Below, piece by piece: positions 42,464-50,442 of a stretch of 57,246 bases of DNA (positions are counted from its first letter, which is position 1; every line of letters starts with the position of its first letter). The DNA is from Akkermansia sp. (lineage in GTDB: Bacteria; Verrucomicrobiota; Verrucomicrobiia; Verrucomicrobiales; Akkermansiaceae), in contig NZ_JAJBTT010000042.1 of NCBI RefSeq assembly GCF_020860705.1, positions 1 through 57,246 of the forward strand. The letters run 5' to 3'. The notes below the pieces were generated by a model, which was not told the DNA's origin, searched no databases, and was given only the letters and a program-made list of their open reading frames with translations. Position numbers and translations under genes: made by a program.

Positions 42464-43210
42464 ATGAACACAGCCTTCCGGCAACCCTGTTTTTCCGCCG
42501 TTCTCTATGGAGCGGCCCTGCTGGTTCCAGCCACGCAGGCGCTGGCGCAGTCTGACGACGGCGCCGGAATTCTTTCCACGACGCCGCAGTCCGTGGAAGA
42601 TCTGCAGCGGATTGAACACCAGCTCCAGCAAATGCTTCCCCGGGTTCTTCCCGCCCTGGTCTGCATTGAAGTGAACAACGGGAGCGGCACCGGCGTTCTG
42701 GTTTCGGAAAAAGGCCTGATTTTTTCCGCAGCCCACGTCGTGGACAAGCAGGACACCGTGCTCAAGATCATCCTGCCGGACGGAACGCGCCTGCCCGGAA
42801 AAACCACGGCACAGAACAGCGGGTCCGACGCCGGCATGGCTGAAATCACCACCAAGTTGAACAAGAATCTCCCCCGGGTGGAGAGGGCGGAAAAATTGCC
42901 CCGCGTGGGAGACTGGGTGTTCGCCCTGGGCCACGGAGGCGGCCTGGACCGGAAACGCGGCCCGATGGTGCGCCTGGGAAGGGTGGTTTCCCTCAAGAAT
43001 GGCGTCATCCAGACAGACTGCAAATTGATCCGCGGGGATTCCGGAGGCCCCCTCTTCAACCTGAACGGAGAATTGATCGGCATTCACAGCCGGGTCGGTT
43101 CCGGCCTGGAAGACAACCTCCACGTTCCCATGAAGGAATTCGACGCGCTGATGGAACCGCCCCCCGCAGAAAAGGCCCTCCCTCCCCCCTCACCGGAACA
43201 GGACAGCTAG
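42464..43210 (+). CDS. DegP-like (S1C) periplasmic serine protease without PDZ
   Basis: This 248-aa protein has a signal peptide ending ATQALAQ (about residue 29) and a chymotrypsin fold with a full triad: His91 in FSAAHVVD, Asp122 in GSDAGMAEI, and Ser193 in GDSGGPLFNL. It has no PDZ domain, which is unusual for DegP/DegS relatives. The next gene, 7 nt on, encodes a homologue with a PDZ domain but no catalytic His or Ser. The two could form one periplasmic assembly, with the partner binding substrate. The Pro-rich C-terminus may be a flexible tail. Confidence 0.9.
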   Translation: MNTAFRQPCFSAVLYGAALLVPATQALAQSDDGAGILSTTPQSVEDLQRIEHQLQQMLPRVLPALVCIEVNNGSGTGVLVSEKGLIFSAAHVVDKQDTVLKIILPDGTRLPGKTTAQNSGSDAGMAEITTKLNKNLPRVERAEKLPRVGDWVFALGHGGGLDRKRGPMVRLGRVVSLKNGVIQTDCKLIRGDSGGPLFNLNGELIGIHSRVGSGLEDNLHVPMKEFDALMEPPPAEKALPPPSPEQDS

Positions 43211-43217
43211 TCTTCCC

Positions 43218-44261
43218 ATGGTCATGAAATTCCCCTCCTGCGCCTGCCTGCTTCCTCTGGCCTGTTCCCTGATTCCCTCCGCCCTGTCGGAAGGGTTCAA
43301 CGGAAGCCTGGATTTTGAACAGCGCATCAACGGAAAAATCGTTCTCAAGACGATTGAACCCATCCGCCAACGGCTTCAGGAGCTGAGCGCCGTCTTTTTT
43401 TCCGGCCATGACGTGGTAGTTTACGGCGTTATCCTGAGCCCGGACGGCTATATCGCCACCAAGGCCTCGGAATTCCACTCCCACCAGAACCTGGTCATCC
43501 GGATAGGTTCTGCCAAGTACGATCATTTCAAGGAAATAGGCACGGACCCTGCCACGGACATCGCCCTGATCAAGGTGGACGCCGCCAGCCTGGACGCTCC
43601 CGGCCCCGTCAGCCATGAGGCTGCCATGGGTACGCTGGTTGTCAGCAACGGTTCCACCACCCGCAGTTCCAGACGGCCTCAGATTGGCACCATCAGCGCG
43701 GCGCAACGCCCCATTCCGAATGGGGACACGGCCTACATGGGCGTGATTTTCGGCACTCCCTGCTCTATCCAGGAGGTCATCAAGGACGGCCCCGCCGCCA
43801 GGGCCGGAGCCATGGCCGGGGATGAGATATTGTCCGTGGACGGCACGCCCATCACCACGCTGGAAGCCGTTTCCCCCATTCTGTCCAAGAAAAAAATCGG
43901 GGAACCAGTGACGCTGAACGTCAAACGCAAAGGCAAAAAGATTTCCTATACCATTACGCTGGGTTCCCGGCGGCAGGCCCTGGGGGAAAACACTCCCCAG
44001 AATCCCAACGACCAGATCAGCGGAGGTTTCAGCAGGCGCAGGGATGATTTTCCCATGGTCCTCCAGCATGACACCCCTTCCCGGTACACGCTGATGGGAG
44101 GCCCGCTGCTGAACCTCAGGGGAGAACTCGTCGGCATGAACATTGCCAGAGTAAACCGGGCGGAAAATTACGCCCTGCCCATCCGCGTGGTGCAGGAAAG
44201 CGTGCAGCGTATTTTGAAAAACGCAGCGCAGCCGGGGAACAAGCCGCAGGGAAATTCCTGA
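43218..44261 (+). CDS. Catalytically dead DegP-like protein with an internal PDZ domain
   Basis: This 347-aa exported protein (signal to about residue 24) keeps the S1C scaffold. The His position reads IATKASEFHS instead of TNNHVV, and the Ser position reads TLMGGPLLNL (Met293 instead of Ser). Asp114 (PATDIALIKV) is kept. A PDZ domain (about 172-248, AYMGVIFG...GDEILSVDGTPITTLE) sits between the two halves rather than after the Ser loop. The Ser-loop strand returns at 288-325 after it. It is therefore probably a pseudoprotease acting as adaptor or chaperone for the active enzyme upstream. Both genes are in one operon. Confidence 0.85.
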   Translation: MVMKFPSCACLLPLACSLIPSALSEGFNGSLDFEQRINGKIVLKTIEPIRQRLQELSAVFFSGHDVVVYGVILSPDGYIATKASEFHSHQNLVIRIGSAKYDHFKEIGTDPATDIALIKVDAASLDAPGPVSHEAAMGTLVVSNGSTTRSSRRPQIGTISAAQRPIPNGDTAYMGVIFGTPCSIQEVIKDGPAARAGAMAGDEILSVDGTPITTLEAVSPILSKKKIGEPVTLNVKRKGKKISYTITLGSRRQALGENTPQNPNDQISGGFSRRRDDFPMVLQHDTPSRYTLMGGPLLNLRGELVGMNIARVNRAENYALPIRVVQESVQRILKNAAQPGNKPQGNS

Positions 44262-44338
44262 ACCATTTTTTCCGACAGGAAGAACCGGGCGGTCCCCCGT
44301 GCGCCTGCTCCCACGCAGAACCGCACCAAACAACACAT

Positions 44339-45184
44339 TTACATGCCAGGAACGTCCGCGGCATCCGGCACCGTCTTGGGCTGCACGGTGGGATCATAAT
44401 GGACGGCCCCGGTCACGCGCACGCTGCCATCCGGCAGGAAGACCATGGACGGGGTGCCCATCACCTTCTTGTAATACTGGAGCTTTTCCATGGTTCCGCG
44501 GTAGTTGATGCGGGCATACGCTCCCAGCATGGGAGTGGTGGGGAAGAAGACGTGCACGTTCGCCTTGCCGTCCACCATGCACTGCGGGCGCGTCGTGCCC
44601 AGCCAGTCTCCGATGCACACGGCATTATAGGCCACGCCCGTATCAGGATCCTTCGTCTGCACGTACAGTTTCTGGATTCCCCGCACGGCAATGGTGCAGA
44701 TGGAGAAGGAACACCGCTTGGCGCTGGCCGGAATGGCTACGGTCTGGGACCACATGGGAGTGCCGGTCCGGACAGCGAACAGGGATTTCTGTGAGGCGAA
44801 GATGTCCTTCTGGTTGGGCATTTTCACGACCGCCTGCACATGGTAGTTCCCCTCACGGGACAGGTCATAGAAGTGCCGCAGGTCAATCTTGCGGGAGACG
44901 CTCATGCCGGCGGGAACCTTGAGCGGAGGGAACATGGCAAATTTGGACTGGGGCATTTCCGCGCCCGCGGTGGAGTGCTCCACATGGATGTCCAGCCAAG
45001 AGGAATACTCCTGGCTCTTCAATTCTATGGGAACGCCGGAATTGTTGGTTATCGTCAGCCGCATGTACATGGCCTCCCCGCTGAGGAAGGTTTTCTTTTC
45101 CGGAACGACTTTCACGTAAATCTGGGCCAGGGCCCCGGACGCCCCAGCCAGGGCCAGCAGCAGCATTGCAAGGATGTGTTTCAT
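44339..45184 (-). CDS. Exported protein of unknown function (beta-rich)
   Basis: This 281-aa protein has a signal peptide (MKHILAMLLLALAGASGALA), and its first half resembles an immunoglobulin-like or BatD-type beta-sandwich (YVKVVPEKKTFLSGEAMYMRLTITNNSGVPIELKSQEY). The second half (about 150-260) contains AIPASAKRCSFSICTIAVRGI and TRPQCMVDGKANVHVFFPT. I do not recognise a family. It is the last gene of the minus-strand envelope cluster, 30 nt after the pseudokinase gene. Confidence 0.75.
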   Translation of the reverse strand: MKHILAMLLLALAGASGALAQIYVKVVPEKKTFLSGEAMYMRLTITNNSGVPIELKSQEYSSWLDIHVEHSTAGAEMPQSKFAMFPPLKVPAGMSVSRKIDLRHFYDLSREGNYHVQAVVKMPNQKDIFASQKSLFAVRTGTPMWSQTVAIPASAKRCSFSICTIAVRGIQKLYVQTKDPDTGVAYNAVCIGDWLGTTRPQCMVDGKANVHVFFPTTPMLGAYARINYRGTMEKLQYYKKVMGTPSMVFLPDGSVRVTGAVHYDPTVQPKTVPDAADVPGM

Positions 45185-45214
45185 GGTATGTGTCAAGTAG
45201 GTGTTTTAAATGAG

Positions 45215-46750
45215 TCAGCGGACGTCCCGCACGATTCTGAAGCCCAGGTTATCCCGGCATTCGCCGCGGGAGCGCAGGTATTCCACGCGGTTGGTAATGC
45301 CGGGCTGCCTCCAGTCCCCGCCGCAGGCCACCGGGCCAGGCGGCTCTTTCACGCGCGCGGGGTCCTTTTCCATGGAAGAAGTCCATTCCATCACGCCGGA
45401 AGCCATCCCGCACACGCCCGTCTTTAAATCGTAATCATTGCTGTACCGGTCAATCACCAGGGTCTTGTCCCCTTTTTCATTCGTGTTCATCATGGCCCCC
45501 AGGGCCATCCATTCCCGGAGCGCAGGCAGACGGTAGCGCGGCTCTCCAGGGGCGACGGGCTTCCAGCTCGCATATGCCCAGGCATCCCAGAAGGTGACGT
45601 TGACGACGGGGGAGCGGGGGGTTATTTTCCTGCCCTTCCATTTTTCCCCCGGGGTCGTGGCCGCCTTCCACATGGCTTCCCAGTCCTCGGGAACATGCAT
45701 GGCGGTCTGCTTGTCCGGCTGGTCCGGATGGGAATATTTCTCCCTCAGTTCCGGAGTGAGGCGCGCCCACTGGTCCAGAAACAGGCGGTAGGATTCCAGG
45801 GTAATTTCATGGGCTCCCACGATCAGCTGCCCCACGTCCGGAATGTCCACGAGAGCTTCCGTGTGGTCGCTGGCGGAGAAATCAGGATAGTGTTTCGGAG
45901 CCGGGGGAGGCGCCGGTGCAGGAGTTTCCTCCCGCGGAAATAACAGCAGGATGGCAGCGGCAGCAGCCCCTGCGCCCAACAGGCCGATTCCCGTCCAGAG
46001 CATCCAGGCCCCGGATTTTCTGCGGGGGTCCACGGGAACGGTATAGCGGTGGGTGGTGGCCCGGGGAGAAAGGCCCAGCTGTTCGCGGACCGCAGCCACC
46101 AGCTCCATGACCTGGTCCCACTGCATCGGCTTGCCGTTCTGGCCTTCCTGCAGCCATTCCAGCAGGGTGCGCATGCGGGTGCTTCCGGGCACGTCAGGCG
46201 TCACCAGGGGCAGAAGGTCGGCCCCCAGGCGCTTCATCTGGGCACGGGACACTTCCTCATGAAAATTGCCGGGCACGGCCGTATTCATCAGCCGCACCGT
46301 AGATTTGTCATCCAGAAAGATGTGGCGCGGCTCCATGACGTGGAAGGCGGTCTGCAGGCGTTCATACTTGCCGCACATGGTGCCGACCGTTTCAATCACT
46401 TTCAGCAGGTCCTTCATGGACAGGGTCTGCCCGCGGTCCAGCATGGACTGGAGGGAGGCCCCTCCCAGCTGCTCGCTGGTGACAAACCAGTAACCCTGCG
46501 CCTGGGAAGCCTCATAAACGGTGCCCAGCACCGGCACGCTGACCGCCGCGCGCGTGCGGGCCTTCATCAGAAAATCCTCCACGTCCACGCCTTCCGCATT
46601 GTCCGGATCCAGCAGTTCCAGAAACACGGAGCGGTCCATGCCCTGCTGGATCGCCTGGTAAAGAATGCCCCCGCGCGTGCGGCCGATGAACGCCACCAGC
46701 GTATAGTCGCCAAAGTTGTGAGGGAGGTCGAACATGGATAATTCAGGCAT
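45215..46750 (-). CDS. Pseudokinase-transmembrane-FGE/SUMF1 fusion
   Basis: This 511-aa protein has a cytoplasmic kinase-like domain (about 15-240), a membrane helix (about 255-280, WMLWTGIGLLGAGAAAAAILLLF) and a periplasmic FGE-sulfatase/SUMF1 domain (about 305-511). The kinase part starts FGDYTLVAFIGRTRGGILYQA, but the VAIK lysine is replaced (SVFLELL), the HRD loop reads FHVMEPRHIFLDD, and no DFG is seen; it should not phosphorylate. The SUMF1 part has PVVNVTFWDAWAYASW, YRLPALREWMAL, SGVMEWTSS, CGGDWRQPG and LGFRIV. Such fusions are thought to relay signals or bind ligands. Its start overlaps the stop of the upstream gene by 1 nt (TGATG). Confidence 0.82.
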   Translation of the reverse strand: MPELSMFDLPHNFGDYTLVAFIGRTRGGILYQAIQQGMDRSVFLELLDPDNAEGVDVEDFLMKARTRAAVSVPVLGTVYEASQAQGYWFVTSEQLGGASLQSMLDRGQTLSMKDLLKVIETVGTMCGKYERLQTAFHVMEPRHIFLDDKSTVRLMNTAVPGNFHEEVSRAQMKRLGADLLPLVTPDVPGSTRMRTLLEWLQEGQNGKPMQWDQVMELVAAVREQLGLSPRATTHRYTVPVDPRRKSGAWMLWTGIGLLGAGAAAAAILLLFPREETPAPAPPPAPKHYPDFSASDHTEALVDIPDVGQLIVGAHEITLESYRLFLDQWARLTPELREKYSHPDQPDKQTAMHVPEDWEAMWKAATTPGEKWKGRKITPRSPVVNVTFWDAWAYASWKPVAPGEPRYRLPALREWMALGAMMNTNEKGDKTLVIDRYSNDYDLKTGVCGMASGVMEWTSSMEKDPARVKEPPGPVACGGDWRQPGITNRVEYLRSRGECRDNLGFRIVRDVR

Positions 46751-47958
46751 CAGGGAGGGAGAAGGGAGTCATAGGAGTCCGAAACCGGAGCGGCCTCCAC
46801 GGGGGGAAGCAGGCCGCCGTCATAAATTTCAGGCATGCCGGAAGGGGAGCTCTGGTTCATCTGTTCCAGTAAGAATAGCACAGGCGGGGAGGCATGGCAA
46901 TCCATCGGTTCACCCTTATAGTACAATTTGGCGGTGTACCCGTAATACTTGAGGCTTCCGTAGGCGATCGTCTCTTCTTCCGTCAGAGGAGGCATGTAGT
47001 AGGTCACCTCCATGATTTCCTCACCGTCCGCCCAGTCCGCAGGTTCCGTGATGCACCGGGAGGCAGGTTCCGGGGCATGCGTCTTTTCCACCTTCTTTCC
47101 GTTCACCTTGTCAAAAAACTGGATGATGACGCGCAGGTCCTCCGGCCTGACGTTCAGGCCGTCCTTCATCAGGATGGGCACGATCAGCTTGACGCGCTCC
47201 CCGGCGGGGCATTCCGGGTCCCGGTATTCCAGGATGGTGCCGAAGGACATATCTCCGCGCAGGTCTGCGGGGCTGGAAAAACCGGCCTGCAGGTGCTGGG
47301 CCGCACGCGCAAAGTATTTCCCCGCCTTTTCCCGCTGGGTGTACACCTTCAGGAAAAACTCCCGGGATTTGTCCGCATTCCTCAGCCATTCATACGTGAG
47401 GCCGTAATAATAAAGCACCACCGGGTTTTCCGGTTCCAGCCTCAGGGCCTGTTCCAGCTTGACCACCGCCACTTTCAAGTCCCCGTCTATCTGGGCGTAC
47501 CGCGCCGCCTTGACAAGCTCCGCCACCTCCTCCGTCATGGGCGGCATGACTTCCTCCGGATTCTCCGCTGAAAGGGGAGGCTGGGCGGAAACGCTTTCCC
47601 CTCCCGGCACGGAGGCCGCCGCGGGCGCAGGCGCGGCATCGCGCGCCGGATCGGACAAGTCGGCATCCCGGAGCATTTCCTCCACGGAACGGGGTTTTTC
47701 AGAAGAAGACGCAGGGATGGGGACTGCCTCCGCAACGTCTCCGGCTTCAACGTTCCCGGACGGTTCCTGCGGCCGATCATCCGCCGGAACGGGCACGGGA
47801 ACTTCCACCACTTTTTCCATGACCACCGTGCGGGCGGACAGGCTGAAGGAAACGCCCACCATCAGCAGGAGGACGAACGCCAGCGCGCCCAGCGTCCAGC
47901 AGGCGATGCCAAACGCACGGTCACGGGCGTTTTTTCCAGTGGGGGGGGAATCGCTCAT
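46750..47958 (-). CDS. Membrane-anchored TPR protein
   Basis: This 402-aa protein has one N-terminal membrane helix (about 20-42, WTLGALAFVLLLMVGVSFSL), a Pro/Glu/Ala-rich linker (50-125), a TPR-like helical block (about 135-215, AELVKAARYAQIDGDLKVAV then ALRLEPENPVVLYYYGLTYE) and a beta-rich C-terminal part. No enzyme motif. It lies between two genes that overlap it (ATGA upstream, TGATG downstream), so all three should act together, perhaps as an envelope scaffold with the pseudokinase. Confidence 0.78.
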   Translation of the reverse strand: MSDSPPTGKNARDRAFGIACWTLGALAFVLLLMVGVSFSLSARTVVMEKVVEVPVPVPADDRPQEPSGNVEAGDVAEAVPIPASSSEKPRSVEEMLRDADLSDPARDAAPAPAAASVPGGESVSAQPPLSAENPEEVMPPMTEEVAELVKAARYAQIDGDLKVAVVKLEQALRLEPENPVVLYYYGLTYEWLRNADKSREFFLKVYTQREKAGKYFARAAQHLQAGFSSPADLRGDMSFGTILEYRDPECPAGERVKLIVPILMKDGLNVRPEDLRVIIQFFDKVNGKKVEKTHAPEPASRCITEPADWADGEEIMEVTYYMPPLTEEETIAYGSLKYYGYTAKLYYKGEPMDCHASPPVLFLLEQMNQSSPSGMPEIYDGGLLPPVEAAPVSDSYDSLLPP

Positions 47959-48803
47959 ACAGCATCATGCTCCGCATGTTCCTCGTCATCCTTCCGGGCA
48001 GACGTGTCGGCTGAATCCGGAGTTTCTTCATAATCAACAATCTCTCCCTGGTAAAGGGACAGAAGGGCCTTCATGAAATCTTCCGCGTTATGGGGGGAGT
48101 CCTCCTTCCGGAAACCGCCGTAAGTCAGGCCGTCCAGCCTGATTCTGGCGCCTCCGCATTCCGGTTTCAGCGTCGCCAGGGCCAGCCCCTTCATCTTCCA
48201 GCGGCGCAAGTCCAGCCGGGCGATATCCTCCACGCGGAACACCCTGCCAGCCGCCGTTACCTGACCGTCATTGAGAACCATTTTCCGCCCGCGGGTCCTC
48301 ACCAGGAAAAACAGCGCCACCATGGCCAGCACCAGGCAGACGCTCCCGGCCACCCATTGTTCAAAAATCTTGGAGTCGTCATACGGATGGTCCACCGGCT
48401 TGATGGGGTAGCGCATTTCTCCGGAATAAGACTGCCATGCGGCGCTCCACCCCTTGCCGGGAGCGGACATCACCCCGTAATCCGCCAGCACGGCGGGCCA
48501 CGGCGTTCCGTCCCTGTCCACGCCGGACGGCACCTGGTATCCCTCCGGGAATTCCACCGTGCGCGCCAGGACGGTGCGTTCCCAGTCCTCCCGGGACGCC
48601 CCTTTCCCGCTTACCTCACGGTCAAACAGGGCGCCGGCGTCCACAAAGGCCTTGTGCATGAAAAACTCCAGGTTCTTTTGAGGATACCCCGTGGCAGCAT
48701 CGTAATAAAAATACACTCCGAACCCCAGGAACATGAGCGCCATGATAACCGCCCTGCCGGTAAACCACATGGTCGGCTTACATTCTACCGTGTCAGACTG
48801 CAT
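47955..48803 (-). CDS. Two-span membrane protein with a PH-like C-terminal domain
   Basis: This 282-aa protein has membrane helices at about 14-32 and 142-163. The loop between them (about 35-140) is extracytoplasmic, and the C-terminal part resembles a small PH-like beta domain (GRKMVLNDGQVTAAGRVFRVEDI, then RRWKMKGLALATLKP). No family recognised. I chose ATG 48803 because the frame before it is not protein-like. It is first in the operon, overlapping the TPR gene by 4 nt. Confidence 0.75.
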   Translation of the reverse strand: MQSDTVECKPTMWFTGRAVIMALMFLGFGVYFYYDAATGYPQKNLEFFMHKAFVDAGALFDREVSGKGASREDWERTVLARTVEFPEGYQVPSGVDRDGTPWPAVLADYGVMSAPGKGWSAAWQSYSGEMRYPIKPVDHPYDDSKIFEQWVAGSVCLVLAMVALFFLVRTRGRKMVLNDGQVTAAGRVFRVEDIARLDLRRWKMKGLALATLKPECGGARIRLDGLTYGGFRKEDSPHNAEDFMKALLSLYQGEIVDYEETPDSADTSARKDDEEHAEHDAV

Positions 48804-49103
48804 GTTTCTTACATACCAACAATCCCATGCCCTTGACCATAAAAAAAGCGCACGGAGTCCACCTTTGCGGGAATGAGGGGAGGAATGCCGCCCGGCAGCC
48901 CGTCCGGACGCATGCCGCCGGGAGAAAAAACGCCGCCGCATTCCCTTCCGCGGCCGTATCCGGAAAATCACTTTTTACCTTCTTCTTGGCTTGATTTATT
49001 TTGTGAAAGTTAAATAATAACACGTGCAGGGATTGCCCGGCACACCCATACTGGCCGGAAACACTGCAATCCCCGTAACCGGCCCGCATCATTTTTACCG
49101 CAT

Positions 49104-49721
49104 ATGAGACCTAGCAATCCCCAATACCGCCGCATGGACGCCGAGCCCGGCTACCATCCCCAGGCAGACGACCAGGTGGATGCCGACATGGAACAGGCCC
49201 AGCTCAGGCTGGAACAGCTGCGGAAGGAAAAGGAGGAGGTGGAAAGCTCCCGCCGCCGCCTGGAGGAAAGCCACCTGCGCAAGGCACGGTTCATGGACCA
49301 GCAGAATGAACTGGGCGACCGCATGGTCAACGCCGCGGACCTCATTGCCAGGGAGGTGGAAAGCCTTCGCCAGGAAAGCAATGAACTGGAGCAGATCCAT
49401 ATGACCCTGACGCGCAGCCTGAAAATGCTCAGCACCGTGCGCCCGGATGAATGGCCCATTGAAAACACGGAAAACCTGATCAACCAGGGCCAGCAGGTCA
49501 TGGACCGGTGTGAGGAGGAATTCGCGGACGCCGTCCAGCAGTGCGCCCGCATGCAGCACACCAAGGTACTCACGGGGGTGCGCCGTTCCAGCAAGGTGCG
49601 CATCAGCTCCCGCGAATTCATGACCCAGTTCCTCCAGGGCCTGTCCTTCCATCTTCCCCTGCTCCTGATTGCCCTTATCATCCTCTTCTTTATCTGGATC
49701 TTCAGCCCCTCCGCATCATGA
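49104..49721 (+). CDS. Coiled-coil tail-anchored membrane protein
   Basis: This 205-aa protein is a long coiled coil (about 27-105, DADMEQAQLRLEQLRKEKEE then ESSRRRLEESHLRKARFMDQ) with a C-terminal membrane helix (about 178-200, LPLLLIALIILFFIWIF). It lacks a signal peptide, so the coil faces the cytoplasm. No family recognised. Its stop overlaps the next gene's start by 4 nt (ATGA). The two open an operon that runs through gatCA into the MoxR cluster. Confidence 0.8.
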   Translation: MRPSNPQYRRMDAEPGYHPQADDQVDADMEQAQLRLEQLRKEKEEVESSRRRLEESHLRKARFMDQQNELGDRMVNAADLIAREVESLRQESNELEQIHMTLTRSLKMLSTVRPDEWPIENTENLINQGQQVMDRCEEEFADAVQQCARMQHTKVLTGVRRSSKVRISSREFMTQFLQGLSFHLPLLLIALIILFFIWIFSPSAS

Positions 49722-50050
49722 TTAAAAGAAAAACCAAACGCCGTTCCTCCGAACTGGCAGAACTGGACCGCGCCTCACGTGAAATTGAGAACCGCATCCA
49801 GGAATTGGAAGCCTCTCTCAAGCGCCCGGCCCAGCAAACCCGCATGCGCCTGGACCGCAACACCATGCCCCCTCCCGACCGCGTGCGGGAAGGCACCCAG
49901 AACCGCGCCCTGCGCGCCGTGGTGGCCCGCGACGGCCGCGCCACCAACATGAGGCGGGAGCTGCGTGAAAATTTCATGCTGCTGGGCCTGCTGGTCTGCG
50001 CCATCGCCGCCTCCTTCTGCTGGATCGTCCGCCTGCTGGAACAGCAGTAA
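49718..50050 (+). CDS. Small coiled-coil tail-anchored membrane protein
   Basis: This 110-aa protein is basic at the start (MIKRKTKRRSSELAEL), has a short coil (about 12-35) and a disordered Arg/Pro-rich middle, and ends in one membrane helix (about 86-105, NFMLLGLLVCAIAASFCWIV). It overlaps the upstream coiled-coil gene by 4 nt, so the pair is likely a complex. No family recognised. GatC starts 43 nt downstream. Confidence 0.75.
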   Translation: MIKRKTKRRSSELAELDRASREIENRIQELEASLKRPAQQTRMRLDRNTMPPPDRVREGTQNRALRAVVARDGRATNMRRELRENFMLLGLLVCAIAASFCWIVRLLEQQ

Positions 50051-50093
50051 GCATCCCTTCCCTCCCTTTTCCCATATCACGCACGTTCCCATC

Positions 50094-50387
50094 ATGAGCA
50101 CGCCCCAAATAGACGTAGCCTACATTGCCAAACTGGCGCGCATCGACCTGACGGAGGAAGAGGCCGCCCTCTTCTCCAAGGACCTGGACAAAGTCCTGGC
50201 CTACATCACCAAGCTGGAATCCTACGACGTCACGGGAATCTCCCCCATGAACCATCCGCTGCCCGCCATGGACATGATGCGGAAGGACGTGCCGGAACCC
50301 GGCCTCTCCCAGGAGGAAGCCCTTTCCAACGCCCCCCAGCAGTCCCAGGGACAGTTCCGCACGCCCAAAGTGGTGGAATCCGCCTGA
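50094..50387 (+). CDS. gatC: Aspartyl/glutamyl-tRNA amidotransferase subunit C
   Basis: This 97-aa protein fits GatC: VAYIAKLARIDLTEEEAALFSKDLDKVLAYITKL at the start, the typical P-M-N-H-P-L-P linker (GISPMNHPLP) and RKDVPEPGLSQEEALSNAPQ near the end. GatC bridges GatA and GatB in the transamidase converting Glu-tRNA(Gln) and/or Asp-tRNA(Asn). gatA follows after 55 nt; gatB is not in the window. Confidence 0.95.
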   Translation: MSTPQIDVAYIAKLARIDLTEEEAALFSKDLDKVLAYITKLESYDVTGISPMNHPLPAMDMMRKDVPEPGLSQEEALSNAPQQSQGQFRTPKVVESA

Positions 50388-50442
50388 CCCCGACCTGTCT
50401 TCCCCTTTTCACGTTTCAACCGTTCTTACCCCTCCCTTTTTC

